DNA of 64,000 bases from Achromobacter pulmonis (GCF_902859765.1 NZ_CADIJV010000005.1:124001-188000); one strand, 5' to 3'; positions 1-9,183 are shown, counted from the stretch's first letter. Notes: generated by a model from the letters alone, not told the origin. A program made the numbers and translations.

Positions 1-179
1 GATGCGGCGGGGCAGGTAGGGTTCGGGCGGGTGTGTCATGGCGGCGGCTTGAACGACGGATCCGGTGATTTTATTGCGCCGGGCGGCGCGGGTCGGTTGC
101 CGGTCTTGCCGGCGGGGGGTCAGAATGCCCGGGGCCAGTAAGGGAGAGGCGCCACGGGCAGCCGCGCGTCGCCGGCGCG

Positions 180-893
180 TCAGATCGACGCTTGCCGCAG
201 CCGCGCCGACAGCGCCTGCGCGCTTTCCTTGCGTTCGCTGTAGCGATCCGTCAGGTACGGCGACACGTCGCGCGTGAGCAGGGTGAACTTCATCAGTTCC
301 TCGACCACGTCGACGATGCGGTCGTAGTACGGCGACGGCTTCATGCGGCCGGCCTCGTCGAATTCCTGGTACGCCTTGGCCACCGACGACTGGTTGGGAA
401 TGGTCAGCATGCGCATCCAACGTCCCAGGATGCGCATCTGATTGACCGCGTTGAAGGACTGCGAACCGCCGGACACTTGCATGACGGCCAGCGTCTTGCC
501 CTGGGTCGGGCGCACCGCGCCCACCGACAGCGGGATCCAGTCGATCTGCGTTTTCATCAGGCCGGTCATGGCGCCGTGGCGTTCCGGTGAACTCCAGACC
601 ATGCCCTCCGCCCATTGCACCAGTTCATGCAGCTCGCGCACTTTCGGATGGCGCTCGCTGCCCGGCGCGTCGACCAGCGGCAGGCCGGTCGGATCGAACA
701 GGCGGGTGTCGCCGCCCAGGGCCCGCAGCAGGCGCGCGGCTTCCTCGGCGGCCAGCCGGCTGTAGGAGCGCTCGCGCAGCGAGCCATACAGCAGCAGGAA
801 GCGCGGCGCGTGGCGGGCGCGGACGGGCGCGAACAGCGCGGCGGCATCCGGCCGCGCGAACAGGGTGGCATCGAGGTTGGGCAGGTCGGTCAA
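180..893 (-). CDS. arsH: ArsH organoarsenical/NADPH-FMN oxidoreductase
   Basis: Flavodoxin-fold protein of about 237 aa, last gene of the ars operon. ArsH proteins are NADPH-dependent FMN reductases that oxidise trivalent organoarsenicals. Seen: [14 protein letters not shown] near residue 36 (phosphate/FMN loop), a [15 protein letters not shown] segment and an SGGSQSFN segment, all typical of ArsH. The frame has no ATG before the conserved part. I chose the TTG at 893, which has GGAG seven bases upstream; length then matches the family. It lies 35 bp after acr3, so it is probably co-transcribed from the arsR promoter. Product certain; start fairly sure. Confidence 0.93.
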   Translation of the reverse strand: MTDLPNLDATLFARPDAAALFAPVRARHAPRFLLLYGSLRERSYSRLAAEEAARLLRALGGDTRLFDPTGLPLVDAPGSERHPKVRELHELVQWAEGMVWSSPERHGAMTGLMKTQIDWIPLSVGAVRPTQGKTLAVMQVSGGSQSFNAVNQMRILGRWMRMLTIPNQSSVAKAYQEFDEAGRMKPSPYYDRIVDVVEELMKFTLLTRDVSPYLTDRYSERKESAQALSARLRQASI

Positions 894-928
894 GGAATGT
901 CTCCGGACAAGGTGAGCCAGGGGCGGGG

Positions 929-2008
929 TCAACGGCGCGCGAGGCCGGCGTCGTACCAGCCCTTGCTGCGGTTGACGATGCGCACCACCAGCAGCATCAC
1001 CGGCACCTCGATCAGCACGCCCACCACGGTCGCCAGCGCCGCGCCCGACTGGAAGCCGAACAGGCTGATGGCGGCCGCCACCGCGAGCTCGAAGAAGTTG
1101 GACGCGCCGATCAATGCCGACGGGCAGGCGATGCTGTGGCGCTCGCCCACGCGGCGGTTGAGCCAGTACGCCAGTCCGGAGTTGAACAGCACCTGGATCA
1201 GGATCGGCACCGCCAGCATGGCGATCACCAGCGGCTGGCGCAGGATGGCCTCGCCCTGGAAGGCGAACAGCAACACCAGCGTCAGCAGCAGCGCCGCCAT
1301 CGAGAACGGCCCGATGCGCGTCAGCGCCGCGTCGAACGCCGACGGCCCGCGCCGCAGCAGCGCGCGCCGCCACAGTTGCGCCAGGAGCACCGGGATCACG
1401 ATGTACAGGCCGACCGACACCAGCAGCGTGTCCCACGGCACCGTGATGGCCGACAGGCCCAGCAGCAGCCCTACCAGCGGGGCAAAGGCGAACACCATGA
1501 TGGTGTCGTTGAGCGCCACCTGCGACAGCGTGAACACCGGGTCGCCGCCGGTCAGCCGGCTCCACACGAATACCATGGCGGTGCAGGGCGCGGCGGCCAG
1601 CAGGATCAGGCCGGCGATGTAGCTGTCGAGCTGATCGGCGGGCAGCCAGGCGGCGAAGACGTGGCGGATGAACAGCCAGCCCAGCAGGGCCATGGAGAAC
1701 GGCTTGACGGCCCAGTTGATGAACAGCGTCACGCCGATGCCGCGCCAGTGCCGTCCCACCTCGCCCATGGCGGCGAAGTCCACCTTGAGCAGCATGGGGA
1801 TGATCATGACCCAGATCAGCAGCCCCACCGGCAGGTTGACCCGCGCGACCTCGAGCCGGCCAATGGCCTGGAACAGCGCGGGCAGGCTTTGGCCGAGCGC
1901 GATGCCGAGCACGATGCAGAGCAGGACCCACAGCGAGAGATAGCGCTCGAACAGGTTCAACCCTGGCGCGCGCCGCGATGCGGACGCCGGCTGTGTTTGC
2001 GACCTCAT
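929..2008 (-). CDS. acr3: ACR3-family arsenite efflux permease
   Basis: Inner-membrane carrier of about 359 aa with ten or so hydrophobic segments that extrudes arsenite using the proton-motive force. Seen: the ACR3 signature [14 protein letters not shown] near residue 140, containing the conserved cysteine, and [10 protein letters not shown] near residue 307 with the conserved glutamate. The gene begins 3 bp after the arsC stop, and its SD (AGGAG) lies at the end of arsC, which suggests translational coupling. Often named arsB in annotations, but it belongs to the ACR3 family rather than the ArsB family. Confidence 0.96.
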   Translation of the reverse strand: MRSQTQPASASRRAPGLNLFERYLSLWVLLCIVLGIALGQSLPALFQAIGRLEVARVNLPVGLLIWVMIIPMLLKVDFAAMGEVGRHWRGIGVTLFINWAVKPFSMALLGWLFIRHVFAAWLPADQLDSYIAGLILLAAAPCTAMVFVWSRLTGGDPVFTLSQVALNDTIMVFAFAPLVGLLLGLSAITVPWDTLLVSVGLYIVIPVLLAQLWRRALLRRGPSAFDAALTRIGPFSMAALLLTLVLLFAFQGEAILRQPLVIAMLAVPILIQVLFNSGLAYWLNRRVGERHSIACPSALIGASNFFELAVAAAISLFGFQSGAALATVVGVLIEVPVMLLVVRIVNRSKGWYDAGLARR

Positions 2009-2011
2009 GGG

Positions 2012-2512
2012 TTACTCCTGTGAGTGGCCGATGCCGCGCAGTTCGGCCTGCAGCGACAAGGCGTCCAGCTTGTCGTGCGGCAACGACAGGAACAGTTCGA
2101 TGCGGCGCTTGAGCATGCGCGCCGCGTCGTGGAACGCCTTGGCCCGTTGCGCCTCGTCGCCGCCATGGCTTGCGGGGTCCGGCACGCCCCAGTGCGCCGT
2201 CAGTGGATGGCCGGGCCAGACGGGACAGACCTCGCCGGCGGCGTTGTCGCAGACCGTGATGATGAAGTCCATCTCCGGCGCGCCGGGCGCGGCGAATTCA
2301 TCCCAGCGCTTGCTGCGGTAACCCTCGACCGGCAGCGAATACGAGCCGAGCGTTGCCAGCGCGAGCGGATGGACCTCGCCCTTGGGCATGCTGCCGGCGG
2401 AGTACGCATGGAAGCGGCCGCCGGCCAGGCCGTTGAGCAGGCCTTCGGCCAGGATCGAGCGGGCCGAATTGCCCGTGCAAAGGAACAGCACGTTGAAGGG
2501 ACGGGATGGCAT
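2012..2512 (-). CDS. arsC: Arsenate reductase, low-molecular-weight phosphatase type
   Basis: Cytoplasmic enzyme of 166 aa that reduces arsenate to arsenite for export by Acr3. Seen: the P-loop CTGNSARS with nucleophilic Cys12 and Arg18, and [12 protein letters not shown] near residue 110, the DP motif with the general-acid aspartate. This is the LMW-PTPase fold (thioredoxin- or glutaredoxin/mycothiol-coupled relatives), not the glutaredoxin-dependent R773 ArsC. SD GGAG precedes the ATG. Second gene of the ars operon, 14 bp after arsR. Confidence 0.95.
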   Translation of the reverse strand: MPSRPFNVLFLCTGNSARSILAEGLLNGLAGGRFHAYSAGSMPKGEVHPLALATLGSYSLPVEGYRSKRWDEFAAPGAPEMDFIITVCDNAAGEVCPVWPGHPLTAHWGVPDPASHGGDEAQRAKAFHDAARMLKRRIELFLSLPHDKLDALSLQAELRGIGHSQE

Positions 2513-2526
2513 GGGGGATCTCCAGT

Positions 2527-2853
2527 TCAGCAGGTGGCGCAGGCGCCGGGGACGTTGACGTCGCAGGGTTCGCCCTGGCAGCAGTGTTCGGTGAGATAGC
2601 CGAGCAGTCCGTTCATGCGTGAATAGTCCGCGCGGTAGATCAGATTGCGGCCCTGTTGTTCGACCGTGACCAACCCGGCATGCGCCAACGCCTTCAAGTG
2701 GAAGGACAGCGCGTTGCGGGCCACGCCGAGCTGTTCGGCCAGCACGCTGGGAGTGAGGCCGGGCAGGCCGGCCACGACCAGCGCGCGGAAGGTGCGCAAG
2801 CGTTGGGGGTGGGCGAGGGCGCCAAGCGCCGCGACGGCATGATCTTCATTCAT
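2527..2853 (-). CDS. arsR: ArsR/SmtB-family arsenic-responsive repressor
   Basis: Winged-helix repressor of 108 aa that opens the ars operon. The helix-turn-helix region (about residues 30-75) contains LAEQLGVARNALSFHLKALAHAGLV. There is no classic CxC pair in the recognition helix. Instead there is a C-terminal cluster of Cys91, Cys92, Cys97, Cys105 and Cys108, as in ArsR proteins that bind As(III) at the C terminus. A perfect 9-bp inverted repeat sits 2 bp upstream of the start codon, so the protein probably represses its own operon. No strong SD is visible before the ATG, so the mRNA may have a very short leader. Confidence 0.93.
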   Translation of the reverse strand: MNEDHAVAALGALAHPQRLRTFRALVVAGLPGLTPSVLAEQLGVARNALSFHLKALAHAGLVTVEQQGRNLIYRADYSRMNGLLGYLTEHCCQGEPCDVNVPGACATC

Positions 2854-2855
2854 TT

Positions 2856-2879
2856 TTCAATAATACAACGATTATTGAA
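2856..2879. promoter_or_regulatory. Probable ArsR operator
   Basis: Perfect inverted repeat TTCAATAAT-N6-ATTATTGAA, AT-rich in a high-GC background, 2 bp upstream of the arsR start codon. Size and composition fit ArsR/SmtB operators. Assignment to ArsR is inferred from position. Confidence 0.75.
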
Positions 2880-2986
2880 TCATTGCGAAAGTCATGCCGG
2901 GGTCTGCCTGCCCCAGGCATTGGCTGGAGGGCCCGCCCCGCGCCAGGAGCCGGCGCAGGACGTATCGATGCCGGCGCGGGGCGGCG

Positions 2987-4729
2987 TTACCCCTGCTGCG
3001 CTTGCCACATCTGCCGATAGCGTCCCGGCCGCGCCAGCAATTCGGCGTGCGTGCCCTGCTGGGTGATGCGGCCGTCCTCGAACACCAGGATGCGGTCGGC
3101 CGCGACGATGGTCGACAGCCGATGGGCGATGACGATGACGCTGCGGTCCGCGACCAGGGTATCGATGGCCGCCTGCACCGCCAGTTCGCTCTCGGTGTCG
3201 AGCGCGGCGGTGGGCTCGTCCAGGATCACGATGGGCGCGTTCTTCAGGATGGCGCGCGCGATCGACAGGCGCTGCCGCTCTCCGCCCGACAGCTTGCCGC
3301 CGGCCTCGCCCAGGCGCGTCTGCCAGCCTTGCGGCAGGCGCTCGATGAAGTCCAGGCAATGGGCCGCGCGCGCCGCCGCCCGCACCTCGGCCTCGCTGGC
3401 CTCGGGCCGCGCCATGCCGATGTTGCCGAGCACGGTGTCATCGAACAGATGCACGTCCTGGAACACGGTCGAGATCAGGTCGTTCAGGCCGGCGGGCGGC
3501 AGGCTGCGGATGTCCACGCCGCCGATCCGGATGGCGCCGCGCTGCGGATCGGCGTGCCGCATCAGCAGGCGCGTCAGCGTAGTCTTGCCGGAGCCGGACG
3601 GCCCCACCAGCGCGGTCAGGCCGCGCGCCGGCAGGTCCAGGTCGATATCGCGCAAGGCCGGCGCGCTGCCGCCGGCGTAGCGGAATTCGAGGTGTTCGAT
3701 GCGGATGCCGGCCGGCCCGTCCACGCCTGCCTGCGCGGGCCATTGCGGTAGCGGCGCCACCGCGCGCACGTCCTCGATGCGGGCCAGGGCGGCTTCGATC
3801 AGCGCCAGGACCGTGGTGAAGTTCACGAAGGTCGCCAGCGGCTCGGCAAAGCGCGTCACCAGCACCAGCACCGCGCCCAGCGCCGCGGGCGCCAGACTGC
3901 CCTGCGTGACCCAGAGCATGCCGCAACCCAGGATCGCCAGCATGCCGGATTCGACGATGGCGGCCACCATCAGCGACGGTTTGGCGCCGCGCGAATGGTG
4001 CTCGCGCTGCAATTGCTCCATCTGCTCGAAGCCGGCGCGCAGGCGTTCGTTGGCAGTGCCGGCCCGGCCCGTCGCCAGGCACACGGGCAGCCCCTGCATG
4101 TATTCCAGCAGTTCGGCGTTCAAGGCTTCGTTGGCGTGGCCGGCGGCCGCGTGGCCGCGGTCCAGCGCCGGCCGGCGCCAGCGGTAGAGCGGCACGATCA
4201 GCGGGAACACCAGCATCAGCGCCACGCCCAGCCGCCAGTCCCAGGCCAGCAGCGCCACGGCTGCGGTGGCCGGCGTGACGATGGCGGCCAGGATCAGGTT
4301 GATCACCGTCAGCGCATAGTTCATCTGCTCGTCGACGCCGCCCAGCAGCTTGGCGGCGATGCCGCCGGTGCGATGGGTCTGCAGGGCCTCCAGCGGCATG
4401 CGCCGCAGTTGTTCGCCCAGCAGCACGCGCAGCTCGTGCGTGGCGCGCGCCATGTGGCCGCGATAGTCGAAGCCCTGTGCGCGCCAGCGCAAGGTGATGG
4501 CGGCTGCCGCCAGCAGGGTGAAGGCCGCCAGCCAGGACAACGATGCGGACCAGGGGCCGCCATCGGCCACCTGCGTGAACAGGGGTACGATGCAGGCCAG
4601 CGACAGGCCCTGGCACGCCGCGGCCAGCAGCAGCAGGCACAGGCTGGCGCGCAGGCGGTCCGCCTGGCTGCCGGCGCTGCGCAGGAGGCGGCGATAGGTG
4701 TCGCGCCAGGGAGCGGGAGATGTGTTCAT
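2987..4729 (-). CDS. ABC exporter-type half-transporter (YbtQ/IrtB-like)
   Basis: About 580 aa: an N-terminal six-helix transmembrane domain (about residues 15-300) fused to an ATPase. Seen in the ATPase: Walker A LVGPSGSGKTTLTRL, signature LSGGERQRLSIARA, Walker B IVILDEPTAALD, H-loop IAHRLST. The fold is that of exporters, but pairs like this (Yersinia YbtPQ, mycobacterial IrtAB) import ferric siderophores. The start codon overlaps the stop of the partner ABC gene (ATGA), with SD GGGGAG, so the two are translationally coupled and probably form a heterodimer. The preceding MFS gene and Fur box support a role in iron. Substrate unknown. Confidence 0.85.
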   Translation of the reverse strand: MNTSPAPWRDTYRRLLRSAGSQADRLRASLCLLLLAAACQGLSLACIVPLFTQVADGGPWSASLSWLAAFTLLAAAAITLRWRAQGFDYRGHMARATHELRVLLGEQLRRMPLEALQTHRTGGIAAKLLGGVDEQMNYALTVINLILAAIVTPATAAVALLAWDWRLGVALMLVFPLIVPLYRWRRPALDRGHAAAGHANEALNAELLEYMQGLPVCLATGRAGTANERLRAGFEQMEQLQREHHSRGAKPSLMVAAIVESGMLAILGCGMLWVTQGSLAPAALGAVLVLVTRFAEPLATFVNFTTVLALIEAALARIEDVRAVAPLPQWPAQAGVDGPAGIRIEHLEFRYAGGSAPALRDIDLDLPARGLTALVGPSGSGKTTLTRLLMRHADPQRGAIRIGGVDIRSLPPAGLNDLISTVFQDVHLFDDTVLGNIGMARPEASEAEVRAAARAAHCLDFIERLPQGWQTRLGEAGGKLSGGERQRLSIARAILKNAPIVILDEPTAALDTESELAVQAAIDTLVADRSVIVIAHRLSTIVAADRILVFEDGRITQQGTHAELLARPGRYRQMWQAQQG

Positions 4730-6462
4730 GATGGGTGCTCCCCCAAAGTCCAGCGACGGGCGCGTTGATGGTTGTGCCACAGTTGGGCATAGAGGCCGCC
4801 GGCCGCGACCAGGGCGTCGTGCGTGCCGGATTCGGCCAGCCGGCCCCGGTCCAGCACCAGGATCTGGTCGGCGTGGCGAATGCTGGCCAGGCGGTGGGCC
4901 ACCATGATGACGGTCTTGCCGCGCATCAGCGCAGCCAGCGCCGCGCCGACCGCGCGCTCGTTCTCGGGATCGGTGGCGGCGGTGGCCTCGTCCAGCACCA
5001 GGATCGGGCGATTCATCAGCACGGCGCGCGCGATCGTCAGCCGCTGGCGCTGGCCGCCGGACAGGTCCTTGCCGCCTTCGCGCAGCACGGTGGCGTAGCC
5101 GTCGGGCAACGCCAGGATGAAGTCATGCGCCTGCGCGGCCCGGGCGGCGGCCTCGATCTCGTCGGGGTGGGCGTCTGGGCGCCCCATGGCGATGTTCTCG
5201 GCCACGCTGCCGGAGAACAGGAAGCTGTCCTGGAACACGAAGGCCACCTGCTCGAACAGCGTTTCGCGTTCCAGGTCGCGCACGTCGACGCCGCCGATCA
5301 GCAGGCGTCCTGCGTCGATGTCCCAGAAGCGCGCGATCAGCCGCGCCACGGTGCTCTTGCCGGCGCCGGAGCGGCCGACCAGCGCCGTCACCTGGCCGGC
5401 GCGCGCGGTGAAGCTCAGGCCATCCAACGCGGTATTGCCGCCATAGCCGAAGCGCACGTCCTCGAAGCACACGCTGGCGTCGGCCGGCCGCCGCTGCGGC
5501 GCGCGCGCCGGCGGCAGCGGTGTGATCGCCAGCACCTGCTGGATGCGCGCCACGCTCAGCTTGGCCTGGTCGATCATGTGGGCCAGCGACATCATCGGGA
5601 ACATGGCTTCGGCCATGCCCATGCCGAACAGCAGCAGCGCCAGCCAGATGGGGAAATCGAGCTGGCCCTGCGCCGTCCACCAGGCGCCCAGCCACAGCAG
5701 TGCCGCCAGTGTCGGCAGCGGCCCCAGCACGGCGATCGCGAAGCGCGAGCTGAAGCTGGCGCCGCGATACCAGTCGGTCAGCATGGCCAGGTAGCGCTCC
5801 AGGGCGCGATGGTAGCGGCCGAAGGTGGTCTGGCCGGTATCGAACGTGCGCACCACCGGCATCGCCTGCACGTACTCGATCACCGCGGCGCTGACCTGTT
5901 CGCGCGCCTGGTGGTAGCGCCGCGTCATGACTTCGCGGCCGCGCATCGCCAGCGACAGCCCGCCGGCGCCCACTGCCAGCACGCCCACGGCGGCCAGCGC
6001 CATGCGCCAGTCCAGCGCGAACAGCAGCACTGCGCTGAACACCGGCATGGCGTAGGCGCGGGCGAACAGCGGCGTGCTGTCGGCCACGAACACATGCAGC
6101 GCCTGCACGTCGTTCTGCACCACCTTGGCCAGCGGCCCGCTGCCCAGCGCCTGCAATTCACCGAAGGACAGCCGCGCCAGGTGCCGGACCAGGTCGTTGC
6201 GCAGGATCACTTCGAGACGGAAGGCGGCGTAGTGCGACTGGTTGAAGGCCTGCAGCCGCAGGAAGCACGCCAGCAGGGCGCAGAGCAGCGCGCCCGCGAA
6301 CGCGGGCCAGGGATAGGTGGCCGGGGACCGCAGCAGGTCGCGCATGGCCAGCGCCAGGCAGCCCAGGCTGCCCAGGCTGCACAGCACGCCGGCCACGGCC
6401 AGTCCCATGGCCAGGCGGATCTGGCCGCGTACCGGCCGCATGATTTCCCAAGGCTTGTTCAT
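4726..6462 (-). CDS. ABC exporter-type half-transporter (YbtP/IrtA-like)
   Basis: About 578 aa, transmembrane domain then ATPase. Seen: Walker A LVGRSGAGKSTVARL, signature LSGGQRQRLTIARA, Walker B ILVLDEATAATD, H-loop VAHRLAS. Strong SD GGGAGG ahead of the ATG at 6462. It overlaps the MFS gene upstream and the second ABC gene downstream by ATGA at both ends, so the three form one tight operon. Likely the heterodimer partner of the 2987-4729 product. The siderophore-import role is inferred from the YbtPQX-like arrangement and the Fur box; drug export is the alternative. Confidence 0.85.
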   Translation of the reverse strand: MNKPWEIMRPVRGQIRLAMGLAVAGVLCSLGSLGCLALAMRDLLRSPATYPWPAFAGALLCALLACFLRLQAFNQSHYAAFRLEVILRNDLVRHLARLSFGELQALGSGPLAKVVQNDVQALHVFVADSTPLFARAYAMPVFSAVLLFALDWRMALAAVGVLAVGAGGLSLAMRGREVMTRRYHQAREQVSAAVIEYVQAMPVVRTFDTGQTTFGRYHRALERYLAMLTDWYRGASFSSRFAIAVLGPLPTLAALLWLGAWWTAQGQLDFPIWLALLLFGMGMAEAMFPMMSLAHMIDQAKLSVARIQQVLAITPLPPARAPQRRPADASVCFEDVRFGYGGNTALDGLSFTARAGQVTALVGRSGAGKSTVARLIARFWDIDAGRLLIGGVDVRDLERETLFEQVAFVFQDSFLFSGSVAENIAMGRPDAHPDEIEAAARAAQAHDFILALPDGYATVLREGGKDLSGGQRQRLTIARAVLMNRPILVLDEATAATDPENERAVGAALAALMRGKTVIMVAHRLASIRHADQILVLDRGRLAESGTHDALVAAGGLYAQLWHNHQRARRWTLGEHPS

Positions 6463-7650
6463 ACCGCCTCCCTGGGGATCCAGCGCGCGGCGGCGAGCAG
6501 CGCCAGCACGGCCAGCGCAACCGCCGCGCCGACCACGCCGCCGTAGCCGATGCGGCCCGCCAGCATGGTGCCGGCCGACGTCAGCAGCATCGAGAAGAAA
6601 TGGCTCACGCTCATCTGCAGCGTGTAGTCGGTGGCGGGGCTCTGCGGCGAGGACTGATCCATGATCAGCGTGCACAGCACCGTGGCGGCCGGGGTGTACA
6701 GCATGTAGTACAGCACCACGGCCACGCCCGCGCTGGCGTGCGAGCCCCAGGCCATGGCCGGCAGCGCCAGGCCGGCGATGCCCACCACCTGCAGCAGGGC
6801 CGCCGAAAGCGTGGCGCCGCGCCGCGACCAGCGTTTCAGCAGGCGGCCGTAGGCCAGCGCCACGAGCAGGCCGGCGCTGGCGCCCACCACGTTGAGCACC
6901 AGGCCGATGTCGGCGAGCGACCAGCCGGTGTCGATCAGCGCGGGCATGATGACCGCGTAGCCCAGCGACGCGGAAGCCGGATAGAGCACCAGCAACAGCA
7001 GCCAGCGCTTGCGCTGCGGCCCGCGCCAGAAGGCCAGCAGGCGCGCATGGCCGGCGGGTCCGGCGCTGCGGGGCCATTGCGGTTCGCGGTAGCCCAGCAG
7101 TTGAACCCACGACATCGCCGTGAGCGCGGCCAGCAGCAGGCAGCAGCCGCCCCAGCCGAGCCGCGGATACAGCATCAGCATCATGCCGCCGCCGACCAGG
7201 TTGCCGATCAGGCCGCCGGCGATCTGCAGGCCATTGCCCAGGCCGCGGTCGGCCGGGCTGTCCAGCAGCCGGCAGGCCAGGCCATCCAGCGCGACGTCTT
7301 GCGCGCCCGAGAGCAGCGCGGTGGCCCAGCACAGCAGGTAGATCGCGGTGAAGTCGGCGCGCAGGTCGAGCATGCCGATCAGGGCCAGGCACAGCGCCAG
7401 CCCGCCCTGGGTCACCAGCAGCCAGCCGCGGTAATGGCCGCGCAGGCCGGTGGCATGGCGGTCGATCCAGGGGGGCGTACAGCGCCTTGAGCGGCCAGGC
7501 CATGCCCATCAGGTAGACCAGGCCAATGGTATGCAGGCTGGCCCCGCCCTCGCGCAGGATGGCCACCATGGCGATGACGAAGAACATCAGCCCCAGGAAC
7601 TGGGTGCTGTAGAGGCTGGCAAGCAAGGCCCAGGCGCGGCGGGATGGCAC
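6459..7650 (-). pseudogene. Frameshifted MFS transporter (YbtX-like)
   Basis: First gene of the iron-type operon. Reading starts at 7650 (SD GGAG) and runs 60 codons to KALYAP, then leaves frame. The rest, including LLCWATALLSGAQDVALDGLACRLL and further membrane helices, continues in another frame to 6459. The break lies at a run of six G (7470-7475). Removing one G restores a continuous 396-aa MFS protein reading ALYAPWIDRHATGLRGHYRG through the junction. The downstream ABC gene still overlaps its stop. It could be a real inactivating mutation, a slippage/phase-variable tract, or a base-calling error; the sequence alone cannot decide. Confidence 0.8.
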
Positions 7651-7777
7651 GGCGAGATTTCTCCGGACAAATGGACAGGCGGATTCCGAACCGGCGGATT
7701 TCGGGTGTGCGGCGCGGGGGAGGGCTTGCGCAAGGCGCGCGCGGCAAGCCGGGACCGCATGCCGGCTATCTGTTGAT

Positions 7778-7796
7778 GATAATGATTTGAATTATT
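7778..7796 (-). promoter_or_regulatory. Fur-box-like sequence
   Basis: GATAATGATTTGAATTATT matches the 19-bp Fur consensus at 14 positions, the first nine consecutively. It lies 128 bp upstream of the MFS-ABC-ABC operon, in the 315-bp gap shared with dmeR. Iron repression of the operon is inferred. Confidence 0.65.
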
Positions 7797-7925
7797 ATTT
7801 CTACCCGATTCCGGTCATGTCAGCCTGAATCGGATGAACCTTGCATGAAACGTCTTGCATGAGCGCCGCCCTCGGTCCGCTTTTCGGGGAGGGAGGTAGG
7901 GGTACTGCACCGCCGGGATGGCCTT

Positions 7926-7950
7926 TATAATATAGTCCCCTATACTATAT
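7926..7950 (+). promoter_or_regulatory. dmeR promoter -10 and DmeR-type operator
   Basis: TATAAT at 7926-7931 overlaps an inverted repeat, ATATAGT (7930-7936), CCCCTAT, ACTATAT (7944-7950), ending 15 bp before the dmeR ATG. A short C-tract between AT-rich inverted arms is the kind of operator described for RcnR/DmeR-type repressors. No convincing -35 element was seen. Confidence 0.7.
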
Positions 7951-7965
7951 TTCCGCGCGCCGACC

Positions 7966-8238
7966 ATGGCTCATACCATCCGCCAGAAAGAAAAACTCAT
8001 CGCCCGCGTGCGCCGCATCCGCGGCCAGCTCGATGGGATCGAACGCGCGCTCGAGGCCGAGGCCGCTTGCGGCGAGGTGTTGCGCCAGCTGGCGTCGGCG
8101 CGGGGCGCGCTCAGTGGCCTGACCGCGGAGGTCATGCAGGGGCACCTGGACGAACACGTCGTGCATGCGCCCAGCGAGGCCGGGCGCGCGCAAGCGGCGC
8201 AGGAAATGATGGATGTCATCCGGGCCTACATGAAATAG
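7966..8238 (+). CDS. dmeR: RcnR/DmeR-type nickel-cobalt repressor
   Basis: All-helical CsoR/RcnR-family repressor of 90 aa. It carries His3, Cys35, His60 and His64, the four positions that bind Ni(II)/Co(II) in E. coli RcnR. This makes it a nickel/cobalt sensor rather than a copper (CsoR) or formaldehyde (FrmR) sensor. In the metal-free state such proteins hold the operator; metal binding releases it. The operator-like repeat lies just upstream, and the efflux gene dmeF follows 54 bp downstream in the same direction. Confidence 0.9.
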   Translation: MAHTIRQKEKLIARVRRIRGQLDGIERALEAEAACGEVLRQLASARGALSGLTAEVMQGHLDEHVVHAPSEAGRAQAAQEMMDVIRAYMK

Positions 8239-8292
8239 CGGTCGGCCGGCATCGGGCCGCCGGCGCAACGTCCCGCGCGCAGGAGCAAGTCC

Positions 8293-9183
8293 ATGAATAC
8301 CCCCACGACCCATGAACACGTCTTTCTCGGCCAGGATCATCGGCGCAACGAGCGCCGGGTGTGGTGGGTCATCGCCCTGACGGCGGGCATGATGGCCGTC
8401 GAGATCGTCGCAGGCCATCTCTACGGATCGATGGCGCTGGTGGCCGATGGCTGGCACATGTCGACGCATGCCGGCGCGATGCTGATCACTGCCCTGGCCT
8501 ATGGTTACGCGCGCCGCCACGCGCGCAATCCGCGCTTCACGTTCGGCACCGGCAAGCTGGGCGAACTGGCGGGATTCGCCAGTGCCATCGTGCTGGCCCT
8601 GATCGCGCTGATCATCGGCTGGGAAAGCGTGACGCGCCTGGTCGATCCCGTGCCCATCCGCTTTGACCAGGCCATCGCCATCGCCGTGGTGGGGCTGCTG
8701 GTGAACCTGGCATCGGCTTGGTTGCTGAAGGACGACCACGGGCATTCGCATGGACAGGGTCACGACAACAACCTGCGCTCGGCCTACATCCACGTGCTGG
8801 CCGACGCCATGACCTCGGTGCTGGCCATCGCGGCGCTGCTGCTGGGCCGCAGTTATGGCTGGCTATGGGCCGATCCGGCGATGGGCGTGGTCGGCGCGCT
8901 GGTCATCGCCCGCTGGTCCTGGGGCCTGATCCGTGACGCGGGCACCGTGCTGTTGGACGCCGCGCCGCAGAGCGGCCGGATGCGCCGCGACATCGAACGG
9001 GCGCTGGACGTCGGCGACGGCGAGATCGCCGACCTGCATGTGTGGCAGATCGGGCCTGGCCACTATGCGGCGATCGTGTCGCTGGTGACGCGCCATCCGC
9101 GCGACAGCGCGTTCTACAAGGCCAAGCTGGCGCATATCGCCGGCCTGTCGCATTTGACGGTGGAAACCCAGGCCGCGCCGTGA
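8293..9183 (+). CDS. dmeF: Cation diffusion facilitator, Co/Ni efflux (DmeF)
   Basis: Inner-membrane CDF protein of 296 aa with six hydrophobic helices. It exchanges cytoplasmic divalent metal for protons. Seen: metal-site residues in ADGWHMSTH (helix 2) and HVLADAMTS (helix 5), and a histidine-rich cytoplasmic loop DDHGHSHGQGHDNN between helices 4 and 5. The C-terminal domain (from about residue 215) is the dimerising CDF domain. SD AGGAG. Pairing with the RcnR-type repressor indicates Co/Ni as substrate rather than Zn. Confidence 0.9.
   Translation: MNTPTTHEHVFLGQDHRRNERRVWWVIALTAGMMAVEIVAGHLYGSMALVADGWHMSTHAGAMLITALAYGYARRHARNPRFTFGTGKLGELAGFASAIVLALIALIIGWESVTRLVDPVPIRFDQAIAIAVVGLLVNLASAWLLKDDHGHSHGQGHDNNLRSAYIHVLADAMTSVLAIAALLLGRSYGWLWADPAMGVVGALVIARWSWGLIRDAGTVLLDAAPQSGRMRRDIERALDVGDGEIADLHVWQIGPGHYAAIVSLVTRHPRDSAFYKAKLAHIAGLSHLTVETQAAP

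Noticed and set aside
1-179. A possible small plus-strand protein at 65-277 ahead of the ars genes.
   Set aside because: Arg-rich composition, no SD, and it overlaps arsH on the other strand; nothing supports it.
180-1931. A continuous 583-codon minus-strand frame that looks like a fusion upstream of ArsH.
   Set aside because: Its first two thirds are the wrong frame of acr3; only the part from about 893 is ArsH. The fusion is an artefact of missing stops.
6361-6400. Short tandem repeat of GCCCAGGCT units.
   Set aside because: It encodes Leu-Gly-Ser repeats within a membrane helix of the ABC transporter, only about three units; explained by coding.
4735-6546. A 603-codon open frame on the plus strand through the ABC gene, plus several similarly long frames elsewhere (34642-36966, 43406-45754, 25996-28623).
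   Set aside because: They are antisense shadows of genes with clear family motifs. Their translations are Arg/Gln/His/Ala-rich with no domain, typical of high-GC third-position bias.
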